A stretch of DNA of 64,000 nucleotides from Albula goreensis (taxonomy: Eukaryota; Chordata; Actinopteri; Albuliformes; Albulidae), in assembly GCA_022829145.1 (NCBI GenBank), contig CM040763.1:13501141-13565140 (forward strand), written 5' to 3'. Made by a program: the position numbers and the translations under genes. The notes beneath the pieces are model-generated. The model ran no database searches. It worked only from the letters and a program-made list of their open reading frames with translations, and was not told the DNA's origin. Within the stretch, counting starts at the first letter, position 1. Every line of letters starts with the position of its first letter. Below are positions 1 through 12,160 of this stretch, one piece after another.

Positions 1-3000
1 CAAAGGTGTGTTTTCTCAAAGCCAGCCATCTGCTAATTTTTAAGTGGTGTTCCTCCTCCTCTCATCCTAACACATTTCACTTCAGCGTTATCTAGCCGTC
101 GGTACTCGCTCTGTGGTCCCGTTCCTCCATCTGGACGCCGATACCCGTTCAGACTTTCAAACGAACCAACACAGGTGCGTCTGACTGAGCCAATTTGAGG
201 GAGCATGACATTACTTCCTTTCAAGATTCATGCGCATTTTACATAGTGGTTCTAACGAGGACTATTGCACGCCAGTTACAGTATGCACGTCCTCTTGTTC
301 TAAAAGAGTCTGGTTGATTTGTGTACAAGTACAAAACTTAACTACACACAGGACAAATACATTTTATGAAATTTGCCTGGCACTTCCGCATCTTTTAAAA
401 CCCTTGCTGCAAAATTGTTAGTCAACAAATGCTGTATTGCATGCAAAATATCCTGGTTACAATGTTATGAGTAAAAGAGTTTTTTTTTTTTTTTTTAAAG
501 CCCTTGCTTTAAAGAGCTTTTTGTTCCATTTACACTAAATACAAGCAACTACACAGGAACCAAAATTAACAAGTAGACAAAGCATGCTTGAAGAAGAAAT
601 AGATTCATACAAAATAAAACGGAACATAGTTCAGTTAAATTTGACAGATTCAATGTTTTTTATGGAAAATAAACTGTAAAAGTAGATAGCTATTAGCATA
701 GCACCAACTGACTTTTGCAAGCTTACAAAACTTACAGCTACAAAATGGCACTGTCGTCTCAGAAATTTCCACAGCTTTTGTTGTATACAAAGTTGGAAGT
801 TGGAACAAGTTGGAACAAAAGTCGTCCCTAATTCAATGGCCCATACACGAGCAAGTAATGTATTCGCTCATAGTTATTTTATCCGTGTTCTACCAGTGTT
901 AAAGGCAAAGTTTAAGGAATTCTAAGAGCAATTCAGACCATGCAACACTTGCTCCAGCAACTTTAAAATGGATTAAAATAGGGACTTTGACAACGACATT
1001 AAGTTCTCCTTAAGTCTTCTGTGAGGCCAGCTCACTACAGACTATACAGACTGTGACAGTACATTAGAAAGTTGAAGACAACACAGCAATCTTTAATTAG
1101 TTTTGTGTACCAAGAATAATGTTTTGAAAGACAATACCAACACAGCACCGGAAAAAGCTGCACCAAGTCAAGACAGCTAAATTATATGCTGGACAGAAAA
1201 GTATGCTAAATTATTAGGAAAATTGCAGGTAGAATCAATTTACAGTTAGAATTTTTTAGAATCGATTGCAGTTAGAAATGACAGTTCTGTTGATATGTGT
1301 GGTACATGAACATATATGAGTGCAGGTTTGTCACATTTTGTTCAGTCCATTTGAGTATGACAGTATGGGACGATACTACTGGAAATACTTCAGGTTTTGT
1401 TTTAGCCAGCAGATGGCGCACTCTTCATAATGCAAAAAATCAGCCTGAATTTTTTTCCACCTCAACCCTTTTTTGCAAAATGAAACTGTTTCACTTAAAA
1501 TTAATTTCTTCTAAAGTTGGTTCATTTTAGTTTCCTTAATTCCAAACACTTAACTTTCTAAATTAAATGAGGAAATATTTAAACTGACTCAGGCTTCAAA
1601 TATCAACAATGAAATAATCGGCTAATACAGGTGAATCTAGCATCAGTCATTGTGCCCCCGCTCTAAGATTGCTCTTTACAAACCAAATTCAGCTACAAGT
1701 GAGCTATTCTTTTTGGGAAAATTTGGTGGTATTGTAAAGAGATTGCCCCAGAGCATTTGCTTCTATTACATAGCAGTCTCTTCAATTGGTTATTCATGTA
1801 AGTTGAGTGAAATGTGTAGCCAGACTGACAACCATCACTACTGTTATTTTTTGAACACTGCTCTCCTATTCTCCATAAAGTGCTGATAAGTGTCAGCACT
1901 AGATGGCGCTTTTGTCCTTCAGTTTGAATTCAGCTCTAACGCTGCCCTCACACCAAACAGGCAGTCGGTCCAGCTGACCACCCCAGCCTTCATCCCTGCA
2001 GATCTTGTAAATGTAAATAATATTCAGTGCCTCATGAAAGTTTAATTTCTGCTCATTCCAAGAGACTTTATTTGAACCCCTACTTAATTCTTTATTAAAT
2101 GTGTTGATTCATGTCATTTATGCAGCCTTACCATGACAGTTATGGCCAATTTAACCTGAAACATACATACAAATAATGCCTTTTTCTGCACTTTAACCTG
2201 TGGTGAGTGGCACTGATGTTCCGTGACACTCAGAAAAATGTGTCAATCAAATCGCAAGTTTGGCATTACCCATATTGCATGCAAAGATTTCCAAGATGTT
2301 CTAATATTTACCCCATGGCACAAATGCCAGCTGGACCCCAACCACATGTAATGAATGATAACAAGTGAAAAAAACTGGACTTCAGTCTCTTTCTCATGTC
2401 TAGACTGAGCCCAGCCCTGTAGCTCACACTACCTCACACAGGGTGCAGGTTGACACTGGGTGTGCAGCAGGAGCTGTAGAGAAACTGTGCTGTTATGGGT
2501 TCCATTGAAAAGGGCTCTCTACTAAACACACTGCTTGACTGCGTGAGCGAGCATGGCTGCTGCACTCGAGGAAACGACACAGGATGGATGTGCGGAGTGA
2601 GGCTGGCTGCCCGCGGAGGACAGGCCTCAGAGAGACTGCCGTAAATACAGCCGATGATCGCAGGCGGGGTCAGCGCTCAGAGCACGTGCAGATCTGACCA
2701 GGCCTGTGAGTAATGGGTTTCAACAGAGACGCACTGCTGCACTCTCAGAAAGGGGTCACAAAAACAGCGTGTGAGAGTCACAACAAATACAACATACTCA
2801 CAGACAAAAGTATAATAAATGGGGTGAATGTGTAAGCATGAAAAATATATTGATATCAATATGATTACAACTTATAACGTGGGACAAAAATGTTAAATGA
2901 TTATATTTGACACAGTAATTAAAATCAAATATTTTTGGTTATTATTAATTATAATAATCCAACTCTGTTAGCATGGCGAAAATGAAAATTGAAAAGCAAA

Positions 3001-3059
3001 AATGATATGTATCTAAGTGTGGGTAAAGCCATGTAACAGGCAGAAGCAGGTTTTCTGAA
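1..3059. other. slc10a7: slc10a7 intron 5, left part: no gene seen
   Basis: Mostly AT-rich non-coding DNA. It includes a poly(T) run at 480-496 and a 16-bp perfect palindrome ATATTGATATCAATAT at 2847-2862. A moderately GC-rich patch lies at 2520-2720. Open frames are under 80 codons and unrecognised. No slc10a7 exon could be found. Confidence 0.6.
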
Positions 3060-3470
3060 CGTGCTGGAGTAAGACCCGGCGCGATGCTCTCTGCTCGTCT
3101 CCCATCAGCAAACAGTGTCCAGAAGTGGCTTTGATTAGAGCGCCGGGGTCAAGGGGGAGCGCGGCACACGGCCCTGTCAGAACCCTGCGCCCGGAGCTGT
3201 GTGTCAGCAGGCAGCGCCAGCCCTTTGAACTGCGCCGAATAATTACGCCCGCGCGGCTGTGGCCCCGCGCATGCGCACTGGTCTACCCCCCTGCCCCCTT
3301 CTGACGAGAGGGGGCCGGTCCCAGCCCGGCCGCTCAGGCCTGATGGTGGATGATGGTGCTTGGGGATGCAGGCCCGGCGGAGGTTCGGTCACCTATTCAT
3401 TCTTCCGTCTGTCTGTCCAGAGCTACTGGTGTGAGTCATGGAGGGGAGAGAGCCTGCAGCCATGCCCATG
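3060..3470. promoter_or_regulatory. CpG-rich patch with a palindromic NRF1-type site
   Basis: A GC- and CpG-rich stretch stands out within AT-rich intron. It includes GCGCATGCGC at 3267-3276, an exact match to the core of the NRF1 consensus usually found in CpG-island promoters. TTTGATT and CTTTGAA (TCF/LEF-like) and AATAATTACG also occur. It could be an orphan CpG island or promoter, or an enhancer. No first exon is recognisable beside it, and the 75-codon frame at 3259-3486 matches nothing I know. Confidence 0.35.
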
Positions 3471-5023
3471 GTCTCTCAACCCATAATCCTTTGTTTCATG
3501 GACCAAATTGAGATCCCAGATCACACAAGAAGAGGATTAAGGTGTGATATGCTTTCAGAGAAACAGGACACGGTTGAAAAATAACAATCTTCTTCTGAAC
3601 AAACGGTCTTAAAAATGTCAAAACCCCCCATCACACTTGAGCAGATCAGCTTATAATTCAATTGTGTAATTCATCAGTGCACTAAGCCGTTTACACTGCA
3701 TAACAAACTTGTACAAGGGTTTTTTAATTCACCTACCAAACACTGTGTTCTGCAATAGAAGACATTTTTGAAAAATACACTTAATTTTGCTATTCAAATT
3801 TAGGGAGGGAAAAAATTACAGTTAGGCTCTAACGAAGCCAGTCATCCATTGGACTGAAAAATGAAAATGTTCAAACAGCAGTAGGGCTGAGGTGATATAT
3901 GAGTATATATTAGTGTTATAAGGCGCCTTGGTAACGTATCCATATTATTAAGGGAAGGAGGTAACCAGGCTGGCAGTCTAATATCACGAGTGCTATGGTA
4001 ACTGGCCTTGTCCTCCGGAGGTCCACACCCCCCTGTACCCAGCGGAGAGCCCTTCACCTCTGCAGTGAGGTGTGACCTCAGTGGGGGGTCCTCACCCCTG
4101 CATGCCGTCCCTGGGCCCTTCCCCTCAACCCACGCGCACACCTGAGGGTGGTATTACCGCTAATTGGTGATAATGGACGCAGTGGTGTGGGGGAGCCGGC
4201 CTGCTGTGCCGATGCCTGCACTGTCAGTTTTGAGCAGGCAGTTAACTGCCGTCCCGGTGGGGTTAGGCCGCCCCCTGTAGCTGGGGAGGTGCTCTCTCAG
4301 AAGGGCGGGCTCATCGCTGGGGTTAGGCTTCACAAGCTGCAGCTTCTTCTACTGGCTCTCAGGGCTGTCATTTAAGTGTACTTCAACCCACAAGATCTAC
4401 TACACAGAGTATTCAGTGAACACCTGTACACAGTATGTATCTACACACACACGCTCACACACACAAGTTACTCATGCACACGAAAGAATATGAATGGTAA
4501 CCATTCGCAATTAACATATATGTTGCAAGACTTTCAGAGCTCTTCCATTTGCAGGAGACACTTGCGAGGTTCTGTCATTTCCTTGGGGAGATATAGACTC
4601 ACACAAGATGGTGGGTGGCATGCTAAATAGGGATCATGGCACCCCCCTCTGACGGGTTGGTCAGCCCCCCCATGTGGCCAGTTGAGCACGGTGGGCGCTT
4701 CACCTCAAACGCTCCAGAGCCACAGCAGAATGTGGGTGAAAAGAGCGGACTGGGGAGCTCACTAAGGCCCCACTCAAAATGCCAGGGGCATCTGTGCCAG
4801 CCCAGGCCAACGGCGAGGGCAGATACGAAGGAGGAGAGGCGGGCGAAAACAGCTCCACTCAGCCGCGCCGTCTCGCCTTGATGTCCGCGGCGCTGAGTTT
4901 CTTTCCCCGGGCTGCGCGCTTAGCGGCGGGGATTCGCAGTGGGGGGGCACACACACATGTGAAGCGCACTGTGAGTGGGAGAATCCCGCAGGGGCCCTGC
5001 CGCTTAGAGACGCACAGTAACCA
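3471..5023. other. slc10a7: slc10a7 intron 5: no gene seen; GC-rich patches
   Basis: Non-coding sequence with a short CA repeat (about 4443-4465) and a second CpG-rich patch at about 4790-4950 (CGCGCCGTCTCGCC, GTCCGCGGCGC). Overlapping short frames here are products of high GC content and resemble no protein. Confidence 0.5.
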
Positions 5024-5109
5024 GAGTCGCTGCTTAAACAATCCCGACACCATCAGGTGCACCGTCTCAGGTGCACCCGACGGTGTCGAGATTGTTTAAG
5101 CAGCATCTC
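5024..5109 (-). ncRNA. Long hairpin (86 bp fold-back), possible intronic pre-miRNA-like or MITE-derived element
   Basis: Two arms of about 40 bp (5024-5063 and 5069-5109) are inverted copies: GCTGCTTAAACAATC.. at left and ..GATTGTTTAAGCAGC at right, around a loop of about 5 nt. They differ at five positions. Four are transitions oriented so that the minus-strand RNA (the slc10a7 sense strand) pairs by G-U wobble at each, leaving one A-A mismatch. On the plus strand the same four would be C-A mismatches. Size and structure resemble a microRNA precursor or a short foldback transposon. I do not recognise the sequence as a known microRNA. Expression is unknown. Confidence 0.4.
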
Positions 5110-6049
5110 ATCATGCCCTTACAGTGCGGAACATGCGCAGGATTAGCGCCTGATTAGCGCTCTTTAATAATGTACTCAGAGCGTGGGACTAGCCCGGCCA
5201 CATGTTGCTGTGACTACAACAGACAGGGAGGTTTCTGCACTCTGTCCTGCTACAACAACCCAGTACTCTCCCAAAAGACTGCTATAGTGGCGCTGTGCCA
5301 CCATGTTCCCTTTCTGGTGCCGTAATGTGAAATTACCCAGTATATGAACTGATTTGGCTGCGAGCATAAAAAGACGTGGAAGTGGAAATGAAAACAAGGA
5401 GATTTTAACTGTGATCATATTCACAGTTTTTAAGTTCAGTTTACACAATGCAAGAGACTTTACTAATCAAGACATAGTTTTTACTGTTATGTCACCTCAC
5501 AACAGATAAATTCATGGAAGACCAGTGCACCTCTGTCAACCTGTGGCACTTCTCTGAAAGGCAGGGGTGCTAACCCTGCTGTCCTGGTCAAATGCCCACA
5601 GGTGATTGGCTCTCAACACCTAGACATGAAATAATTTCTGGCATTTCATTGGCTACACAATCCCTGTCCACTGTTCTTTGCCTGAGTTATCACCGCAAAA
5701 AAAGCTCTCATTTAACTGGAGTTGCAAAATGAGCTGGATGCTCGATCATTACGGCCTGCACAAAAGAGCTCCAGCACAGTTGCTTTAATATAAAGCCATA
5801 TGTTTGGGCTGTCATTACAGTGAGAGGAGCAAAGCAGAGTCATTAAGTATGTAATTTGACCCAGAGCAGTTTTAAATGTGTGATGCTGTAGTGCTGCGTG
5901 AGCTTGTTTGGAAGCTGACACATGTGTTTTCTGAGGCATCGTTAACCCTGTTGTTGCAGGCGAGAGGGACTGGTGAGGCAGGAAGAGCTCTGGGCCTGAC
6001 TGCAGCGGAGCGCCCGCCATTTTCACATGCCGGGGCCTGGCTGGTGCGT
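5110..6049. other. slc10a7: slc10a7 intron 5: no gene seen
   Basis: Ordinary non-coding sequence between the hairpin and the polypurine tract. Frames at 5176-5448 and 5712-6026 on the minus strand are unrecognised and probably fortuitous. Confidence 0.5.
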
Positions 6050-6260
6050 CAAGGAGAGAGGGAGAGATTTAGGAGGGAAGAAAAGGACAGAGTGGAAAGA
6101 AAAAGAAGGAGAGAAAGGAAGAGAAATCAGGGAACCAAAAGGGAGAAAGAGGAGTGAATGGAAGAGAGTGGGAAAGAAAAAGAGGGAGAGAGTGAGGAGA
6201 GAAAGAATGAGATAGGGGAGGCAGAGAGAGAAGGGGAGGCAGAGGCAGAGAGACAGGGAG
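6050..6260 (+). repeat. Polypurine (GA-rich) tract, about 210 bp
   Basis: The plus strand is almost entirely A and G (GGAGAGAGGGAGAG.., AAAGAAAAAGAAGGAG..) with only scattered pyrimidines. This is an imperfect purine-pyrimidine mirror-type sequence of the class that can form triplex (H-DNA) structures. It produces Glu/Arg/Lys-rich and Ser/Leu/Phe-rich frames that should not be taken as genes. Confidence 0.9.
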
Positions 6261-9200
6261 TTCAAAGGTCAAATCGATCAAAGAGGAAGCAGGGAAAACG
6301 CACGCTGGTGCAAGTTGAGATGTCAAGGGTTGCTATGGGAACGGAAGGGCAGGAACTTTTACAGCGGTGGAAAGATGGAAAGACGTGAGACTGCTCATGG
6401 GCCGGCCTCTTCCTCAGAGCTCCTGAACCCTGTCTCCACCCAACACGGGACTAATCAATCATCCAGCAAACAGATCGACTGCTCTCATCACACCGCGCTC
6501 AACAGGTAAAGGGGAAGCCTCTCTGAGCACACCGCTGAACTGCACACTCATTTCACAGGTACTCTGGCTGTACTACCAAAACTCAGCCTGATATTGTGGT
6601 GGATAACAAACACAATAAGTGGAGTAAACTTAGATGGGAATGCAAAACAGCTGCCTAATCATGATGATGATGATGTTGATATTGACGTAACGATGTGATG
6701 TTGACGATGTGAAACAGCACTGCTTGCTTGACAACTTTCATGCGTAAGCCTGCTTGCATTTCATTTTGATGCGATATAACACCATTTTTCATCGATTCTG
6801 AGATATATCCTCTCACCAAACAGACTTGGGAGCTTCAGCCGCACCATCCAAAACAGAGCAGGCCTCCGACCCGCTGAGCTCCTGAGAGCCAGGGGCGGGC
6901 CTCCCCACGGCGCCCGACGCCCGACAACGTCCCGTCACAGTTTGAGCGCGCGGAGGGCCCGCGGTCCAGACAGAAGCAATGGATGTGAAAACTCTGGCAG
7001 GATCCATATTACATGTGTAGTGCGCCGTCTACCTGGGCTCAGGTCATCAATTATGGATAGGGAATATAGCACAGCCGAGGTGGAGGCAGCGCGTCACTGT
7101 CTTGTAAAGGGTTTCTTAAAAGGAACAAAAACACAGGTTTGCAATCCGGATGTATTTCAGGGACAGGAGCTGAACAGACTCCCCCTGCACCCCTCCGCCC
7201 CACCTGCTTACCCCCTACCCCCTACCCCTGGTAAGCATTCACTTCTGGTTCAGTCTTTGCTTTGGTCATGCTGTTAGACAGTGCTGTTGTGTTTTTTGAT
7301 GACACAAAGCACAATGTTAGAACTGCTTTTTTGTGAGACACAAAGAAATATTTTTTCTGCATTCCTAATGTGGAATGTGACTAATGGTAGCAATGTTGCA
7401 GTTAATTCTACCTGAGCAAGTCCCAGAGAATTAAAAGAAACAAAACATCTTCTGCGTTTTTTTTTTTTTTTTTTTTGAGACGCCTGACATCCTGACAGTC
7501 TAGATGCAGCTTTGACCCAGTTCAAAGAAAGATGAACTGACTTTAGCTATTATGACGGCTGAGAAACAAACACCTGACAACATCTCCTCCTGAAAACCTC
7601 AACATTTAGGTTTGGCTAAAAATGGTTTTCACTCGATTTGACTCCCAGAGTCTGTAGGTACATTCTTACAAATTTAGCAATGAATGTTAATCATCTGAAG
7701 CATCAGGAATAGGAGAGGGTGAAGACTCCACCGTACTGCATTTAATATTTGAAAATGCAAAGTTAACTCAATGGATTTAATGCAGCACATCTACATTAAC
7801 ACATTATATATATATATTTACTTGACTGATGCATACATGCTATTAAGAAAGTGTTTAATTGAGCTGTGTTAAGGAATTCTTGTCACATGCTTTTGAATTA
7901 CGTTTGATGAGATGTCAGAGACATGAGTTGCTGATATGAAAACATGGCCAACAACACAAATCCACACAAAAGACAAAAATCAAATAATTCCTCTCCACAA
8001 GCATGCCTATCTATCAATACAGTCTAGCTGCAGCAAAATGAAAGTTCAATTGCAAACCATGCGAAATGTATACGATTTCTCACATTTTTCATTTCACACA
8101 ACAAAGTAAGTTTTCATGATGATTTTTGAAGTGTACAGTTGGATGGCTGAAGTTAGTCATGGAGAGCATTTTCCTCCTAGCTCTGACTCGAGTTCTAACA
8201 TTAGAGCCAATCATGTACTGAACAATGCCTGTGTAAGAGCTGGATCGCACAGATTTTTGAAAGGTCAATATCAGTATTGTTGCTAAGCAACACGTTGGGT
8301 AAGCTCTCAAACTGTACGTTGCTGTTACAGTGAGAGGTGATGCTTCTTTGGACTTCACACACGCGGTTCTGATGAGCGATATTCACATATTCATAACTTT
8401 GTCAAGCACAGATGTTTGACTTCCTGTGAATATACTGAGTCATGTGACTGCCAGCATAAAAATCTTACGGAGGGAGCAACCGAGAGCTTCCCATGAGCAC
8501 TGCACTTTGATCCCCACGGGACGAAACAGGTGCCTAATTGTACCAGGACTCAGACTTGAAAGTATTTACCAGCATAACACAGAGATATTAACAATTGCAT
8601 ATTTGCAGGTCCTATGTTGTGGTACAACTCTGCTTGGAAGCTGCAGAACTGTGAGGCTGATGTACAGCCAGGTAATAGTTAGCAATGCTATGACCTGTAA
8701 CTTGGCAGTCTTGTTCATTTTTCATCAGCAAACAGTGTATTGCTGCCAGAAGCTGAGGGATTCAGCAGAGCAGATCTCAGTTCCCTCTGTAGTGCGCTAA
8801 CTGTCCGCACCTCCCCCGGTGGTACAAAGGGCTCCCACGCCCTCTGGTCACCTCCACCGAACGCCACGGAGAGGAGCCATTTCCACACACCTCTTAAGGG
8901 TGACCTTTACCTCATGCACCTTTCGTAATTAAGGGGGCCATGCTCGCTTGGTCCCTGGGTTCACCCTCTGACTGTGCGACTGCTCTGACGTCATTCAAGA
9001 ACACAGAGCAGGGATCCAGTGTCACTGTGGAAACCTTGTAATTACTCAAAATACAAGGCAGGGGACTGAGGCTTCTGATGTCCTACAAAAACATTTACAA
9101 ATACAGGGGGTCACTAGAGTGCGCGGACCCAAGAATGAGACATAGGTGCAATGTGTCAATGCTATGTCTTGTCAATGTGAAATCCTCACTTAATGGAAGT

Positions 9201-11220
9201 GCTTTACGACATGATGGCTTTTCCACCAATGTGTGGAAGTCCAGTTTTTCTGCCTTCTACAATTTACACAATTCTGTTATACTCATTCTCACACATAGAA
9301 TAAATCTGATAATGGATATAAACAAATCTGATTCTATAATAATGAAATTAACATTGCCATCAAATTCAGGCTCTTACATTTAATACTGTGTAGATAAATG
9401 GATAGGTTTAAAATATTAAAAGTATATGCTGTAGATATGATCTGAAAAACCCAGACAGTGACACTAAGGAATATCACAGACACTTAAACAAATCTGAAAC
9501 AATATGGTCCTGGTTTTCCAGCCCTGTTTGAGTGATGTCACCTGTCATTAACTCTGTGACACTGAGCGATGGAGCTGACCCCACCTCCGCCTCTGTGTCG
9601 AAGGGCTATGACGCCCCTCCTCTCAGCCAAAATACACCCCCTCCTCTGACTCTTCTCCTCAGATCCCCTGCAGGAAGGCATGGGGGCTTGCCTGGTCAGG
9701 CCACTCCCTCTCTCCCTCCTCCCTCCCTCCCTCCCTCCTCCCTCCCAAGGCTGTGGTGACCACACTCCCGTCACCAGGCTGCCAATCTGGGGGACCCAGC
9801 AGCGATTTAACAAACGAGCACTCAATCAATGGCTCACTCAGGCACGTAACACATGCCACTCAGAACCCATTACTTTCAAAGGGCCCCTTTACATTCCACT
9901 CCAGCGCCATGGCTCTGTGGACGGGCTGACAGGTTCTTCACACAAGCATAAGAGGACACACACAAATGCAATGGGCTGCTCCTGTTCAGGTTGCTCTTAA
10001 CCATAATACTACTACTGCTGCTGATCCGGCTACTACTACTGATGATAAAATTAAAAATGACAAAAATAATAAGCATCACAATCCTCATACTTTCTTTCTG
10101 CTATTGTTCAACAAACAATAATTATTTTATAAGGAGGACAAAACAGACAAAACAGGATGTACACATGGTCTAAATAAGTGAGTATAATCATGAATATTCT
10201 GCATACCATTTACTAAAACTGACTATAAACACATATCAAAATATATCCTCATTAATCCCAATCTCGCTTAATGAACCCCCTTCCTACAGCACCACTGCAG
10301 TATCCCCATTGCCCTAAACATGCGTGGGGGCAGAATTCACAGGCCCTCCTTGTTCCCTCTTCTGCCCAGTCCTTATTACTACTGCTGCTCCCCCTGCCCT
10401 CCAGTCAGTCATGTGGCTAAGGAGGCCTGATGATCACTGGCGTGTGGAGCGCCCCCCCGCCTCACAATGAGCGGCAGGAACTCAGAGCCACATGCCAATG
10501 AGGCTAAAAGAAGTGAAATCAACACTTTTAGTCAAAGAGGAGCTCCGGGCGAGCTGCAGGCGCTGCGCGCAGCGAGGGGGAACTTGGCAGGCAAATGTGC
10601 CTTCTGTTGACAGCTGAAAAAGAACATCTAATGGCAGAGAGATGTGCCCCAAAAAACCGCTTTCTTCCACGCGTTTGTTTTTTTTCTCCTTTTTTTTTCC
10701 CTTCCGCTCGGCGCATTTAGCAGACGGCTTTTTCGGCGGATCTGTAAATATGATGTCAAGTCACCATTCATATTTTAGCGTTATTAGTCTTTTGTTTGGG
10801 GTTTGTTTAGCTCGTCTCTTTCTTTTTATCTTTTTTACTTCAGCTTGGAGGCGAGGCTGGGCGGCAGTGTCTTTCAGGCTTTTTTTAACGCTGTGTTCTC
10901 TATGTTATCCTATATGGTACCACAATAACTCATTCTACAGTGTGATTACAGTGACCTCAGAACAAGTACAGAACTGTAAAACCATTATGCTAATACTTTA
11001 CAAATCACTGTTTTTTTCCTTGTAAAATCAAAGCGTGAGCCACATATAGACACTGCGCCATAGCAGAGATCCAACTCTTTCAGGCCAACAAATCATGAAC
11101 ATATACCAAATCAAAGGGTTTTCGCTAGCTAAATTAGCCTGAGATAGAGACGGAGTGACAGATGACTGGCTCCAGCTGCAGCTTTATACAAACACTTGTA
11201 TTATTCGTATTTGAATAGAA
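6261..11220. other. slc10a7: slc10a7 intron 5: non-coding, low-complexity tracts only
   Basis: No gene is seen. The stretch contains a GC-rich patch (about 6880-6970), poly(T) at 7458-7476, a TATATATA run near 7806, a CCCT/CTCC tract at 9705-9748, and an ACT/GCT trinucleotide run at about 10005-10045. A T-rich stretch lies at 10674-10705. The 124-codon plus frame at 8426-8800 resembles nothing I know. Confidence 0.5.
9705..9748 (+). repeat. (CCCT)n-type polypyrimidine tract
   Basis: An uninterrupted run of CTCCCTCCCTCC units covers about 44 bp. On the opposite strand this is a G-rich GGGA repeat with G-quadruplex potential. Confidence 0.85.
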
Positions 11221-11239
11221 GTGTCTGATTTGACATACC

Positions 11240-11515
11240 TCTCTATGTGTGTATGTACATGTATGTGTTTATGTGCACCTATGTCTGTGTGTCCTTACAG
11301 GTCCATTAAAGTATGTGTGTGTCTGAGTAAGTGTGAATTTATGTAAGCGGGTGTGTGTGAGTATGTGCACTTTGAGTGTGAATGATTTGTTTCTTTGTGT
11401 GTGTGCCTGTGTAAGTGTGCATTTCTGTGAGTGGATGTGTGTGTTTCTGTGTGAGAGTGTGCACATGTGTATGAGTGAGTGTGAGTGCGGGTGTGTATGT
11501 GCATGTATGTGCACT
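11240..11515 (+). repeat. Degenerate GT-rich region
   Basis: About 275 bp of GTGTGT, GTATGT and GTGAGT units interrupted by other bases. It is an old, decayed TG microsatellite. It creates His/Thr-rich and Cys/Val-rich open frames on the two strands. Confidence 0.85.
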
Positions 11516-11950
11516 GCCTGTTCCAGCGCTTTGGGCCCTCAAACACAGAGAGATGATTAGCGGTAGTTCTTTCAGGCGATCAGCATGCCTGTCGGACTCA
11601 GACAGCTGGTAAAAGCAGCTCTGGATAACACATTCATAGGGGGTTTGAGGGTGGTGGGGGCTCCTTACAGCAATCAAATCAAAACTCGCAGGAAGACAAA
11701 AAAAAGGTTTTCCAGCTCAAAGTCTCTCCTGATCATACTCTGTGGTTATGTTCAGTTGAGCTACGCCAAACCAAGCGTGACACAGTGAGCCAGAGTTAGC
11801 ATTGGCCAGTGCTGTAGTGGGTGTGGCCTGTCAGGAGAGCTATGATGTGCTCTAGCTGCACAACTGTGATGCCTTAATGACCCCACCCACCGACCAACCC
11901 TCCTGTTCTGACATAACAAATGCCACAGCAGCCTTACACTCTCTGTCAGT

Positions 11951-12160
11951 GGGGCAGCAGTGCAGTTAAATGGTTATGAAGCTGTGACTGACAGGTTGCA
12001 GGTTCAATTCCCATGAAGAGCCTAGCCCTGAATCAGATACCTCACCTGAATTAGCACAGTAAAGATCTGTAGAAATGGATACTGTGTGAAAATGTAGATG
12101 GTGTAGAATGCTTCGGATAAGGGCATCTGCTAAATACCAGATATGTGAGGTAATGTAATG
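11951..12160 (+). mobile_element. tRNA-derived SINE with L2-type 3' tail
   Basis: The head resembles a tRNA gene: an A-box-like stretch near 11960-11985 and a B box GGTTCAATTCC at 12001-12011, close to the GGTTCGANTCC consensus. The body has CACCTGAATTAGCACAGTAAA. The tail CGGATAAGGGCATCTGCTAA at 12114-12133, then TAATGTAATG, is the L2/UnaL2-type 3' end used by many fish SINEs. The copy is probably full length but diverged, and it is not a functional tRNA. It is the best-preserved member of the family in this window. Confidence 0.75.

Noticed and set aside
33..224. Possible last exon of slc10a7 at the left edge
   Set aside because: The minus-strand frame does not match the SLC10A7 C-terminus or any internal segment.
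6023..6326. Glu/Arg/Lys-rich and Ser/Leu/Phe-rich frames on both strands
   Set aside because: They are products of the polypurine tract, which lacks stop codons on both strands.
11951..12025. Possible functional tRNA gene (B-box GGTTCAATTCC)
   Set aside because: No complete cloverleaf can be drawn, and the sequence runs into a SINE body and L2 tail.
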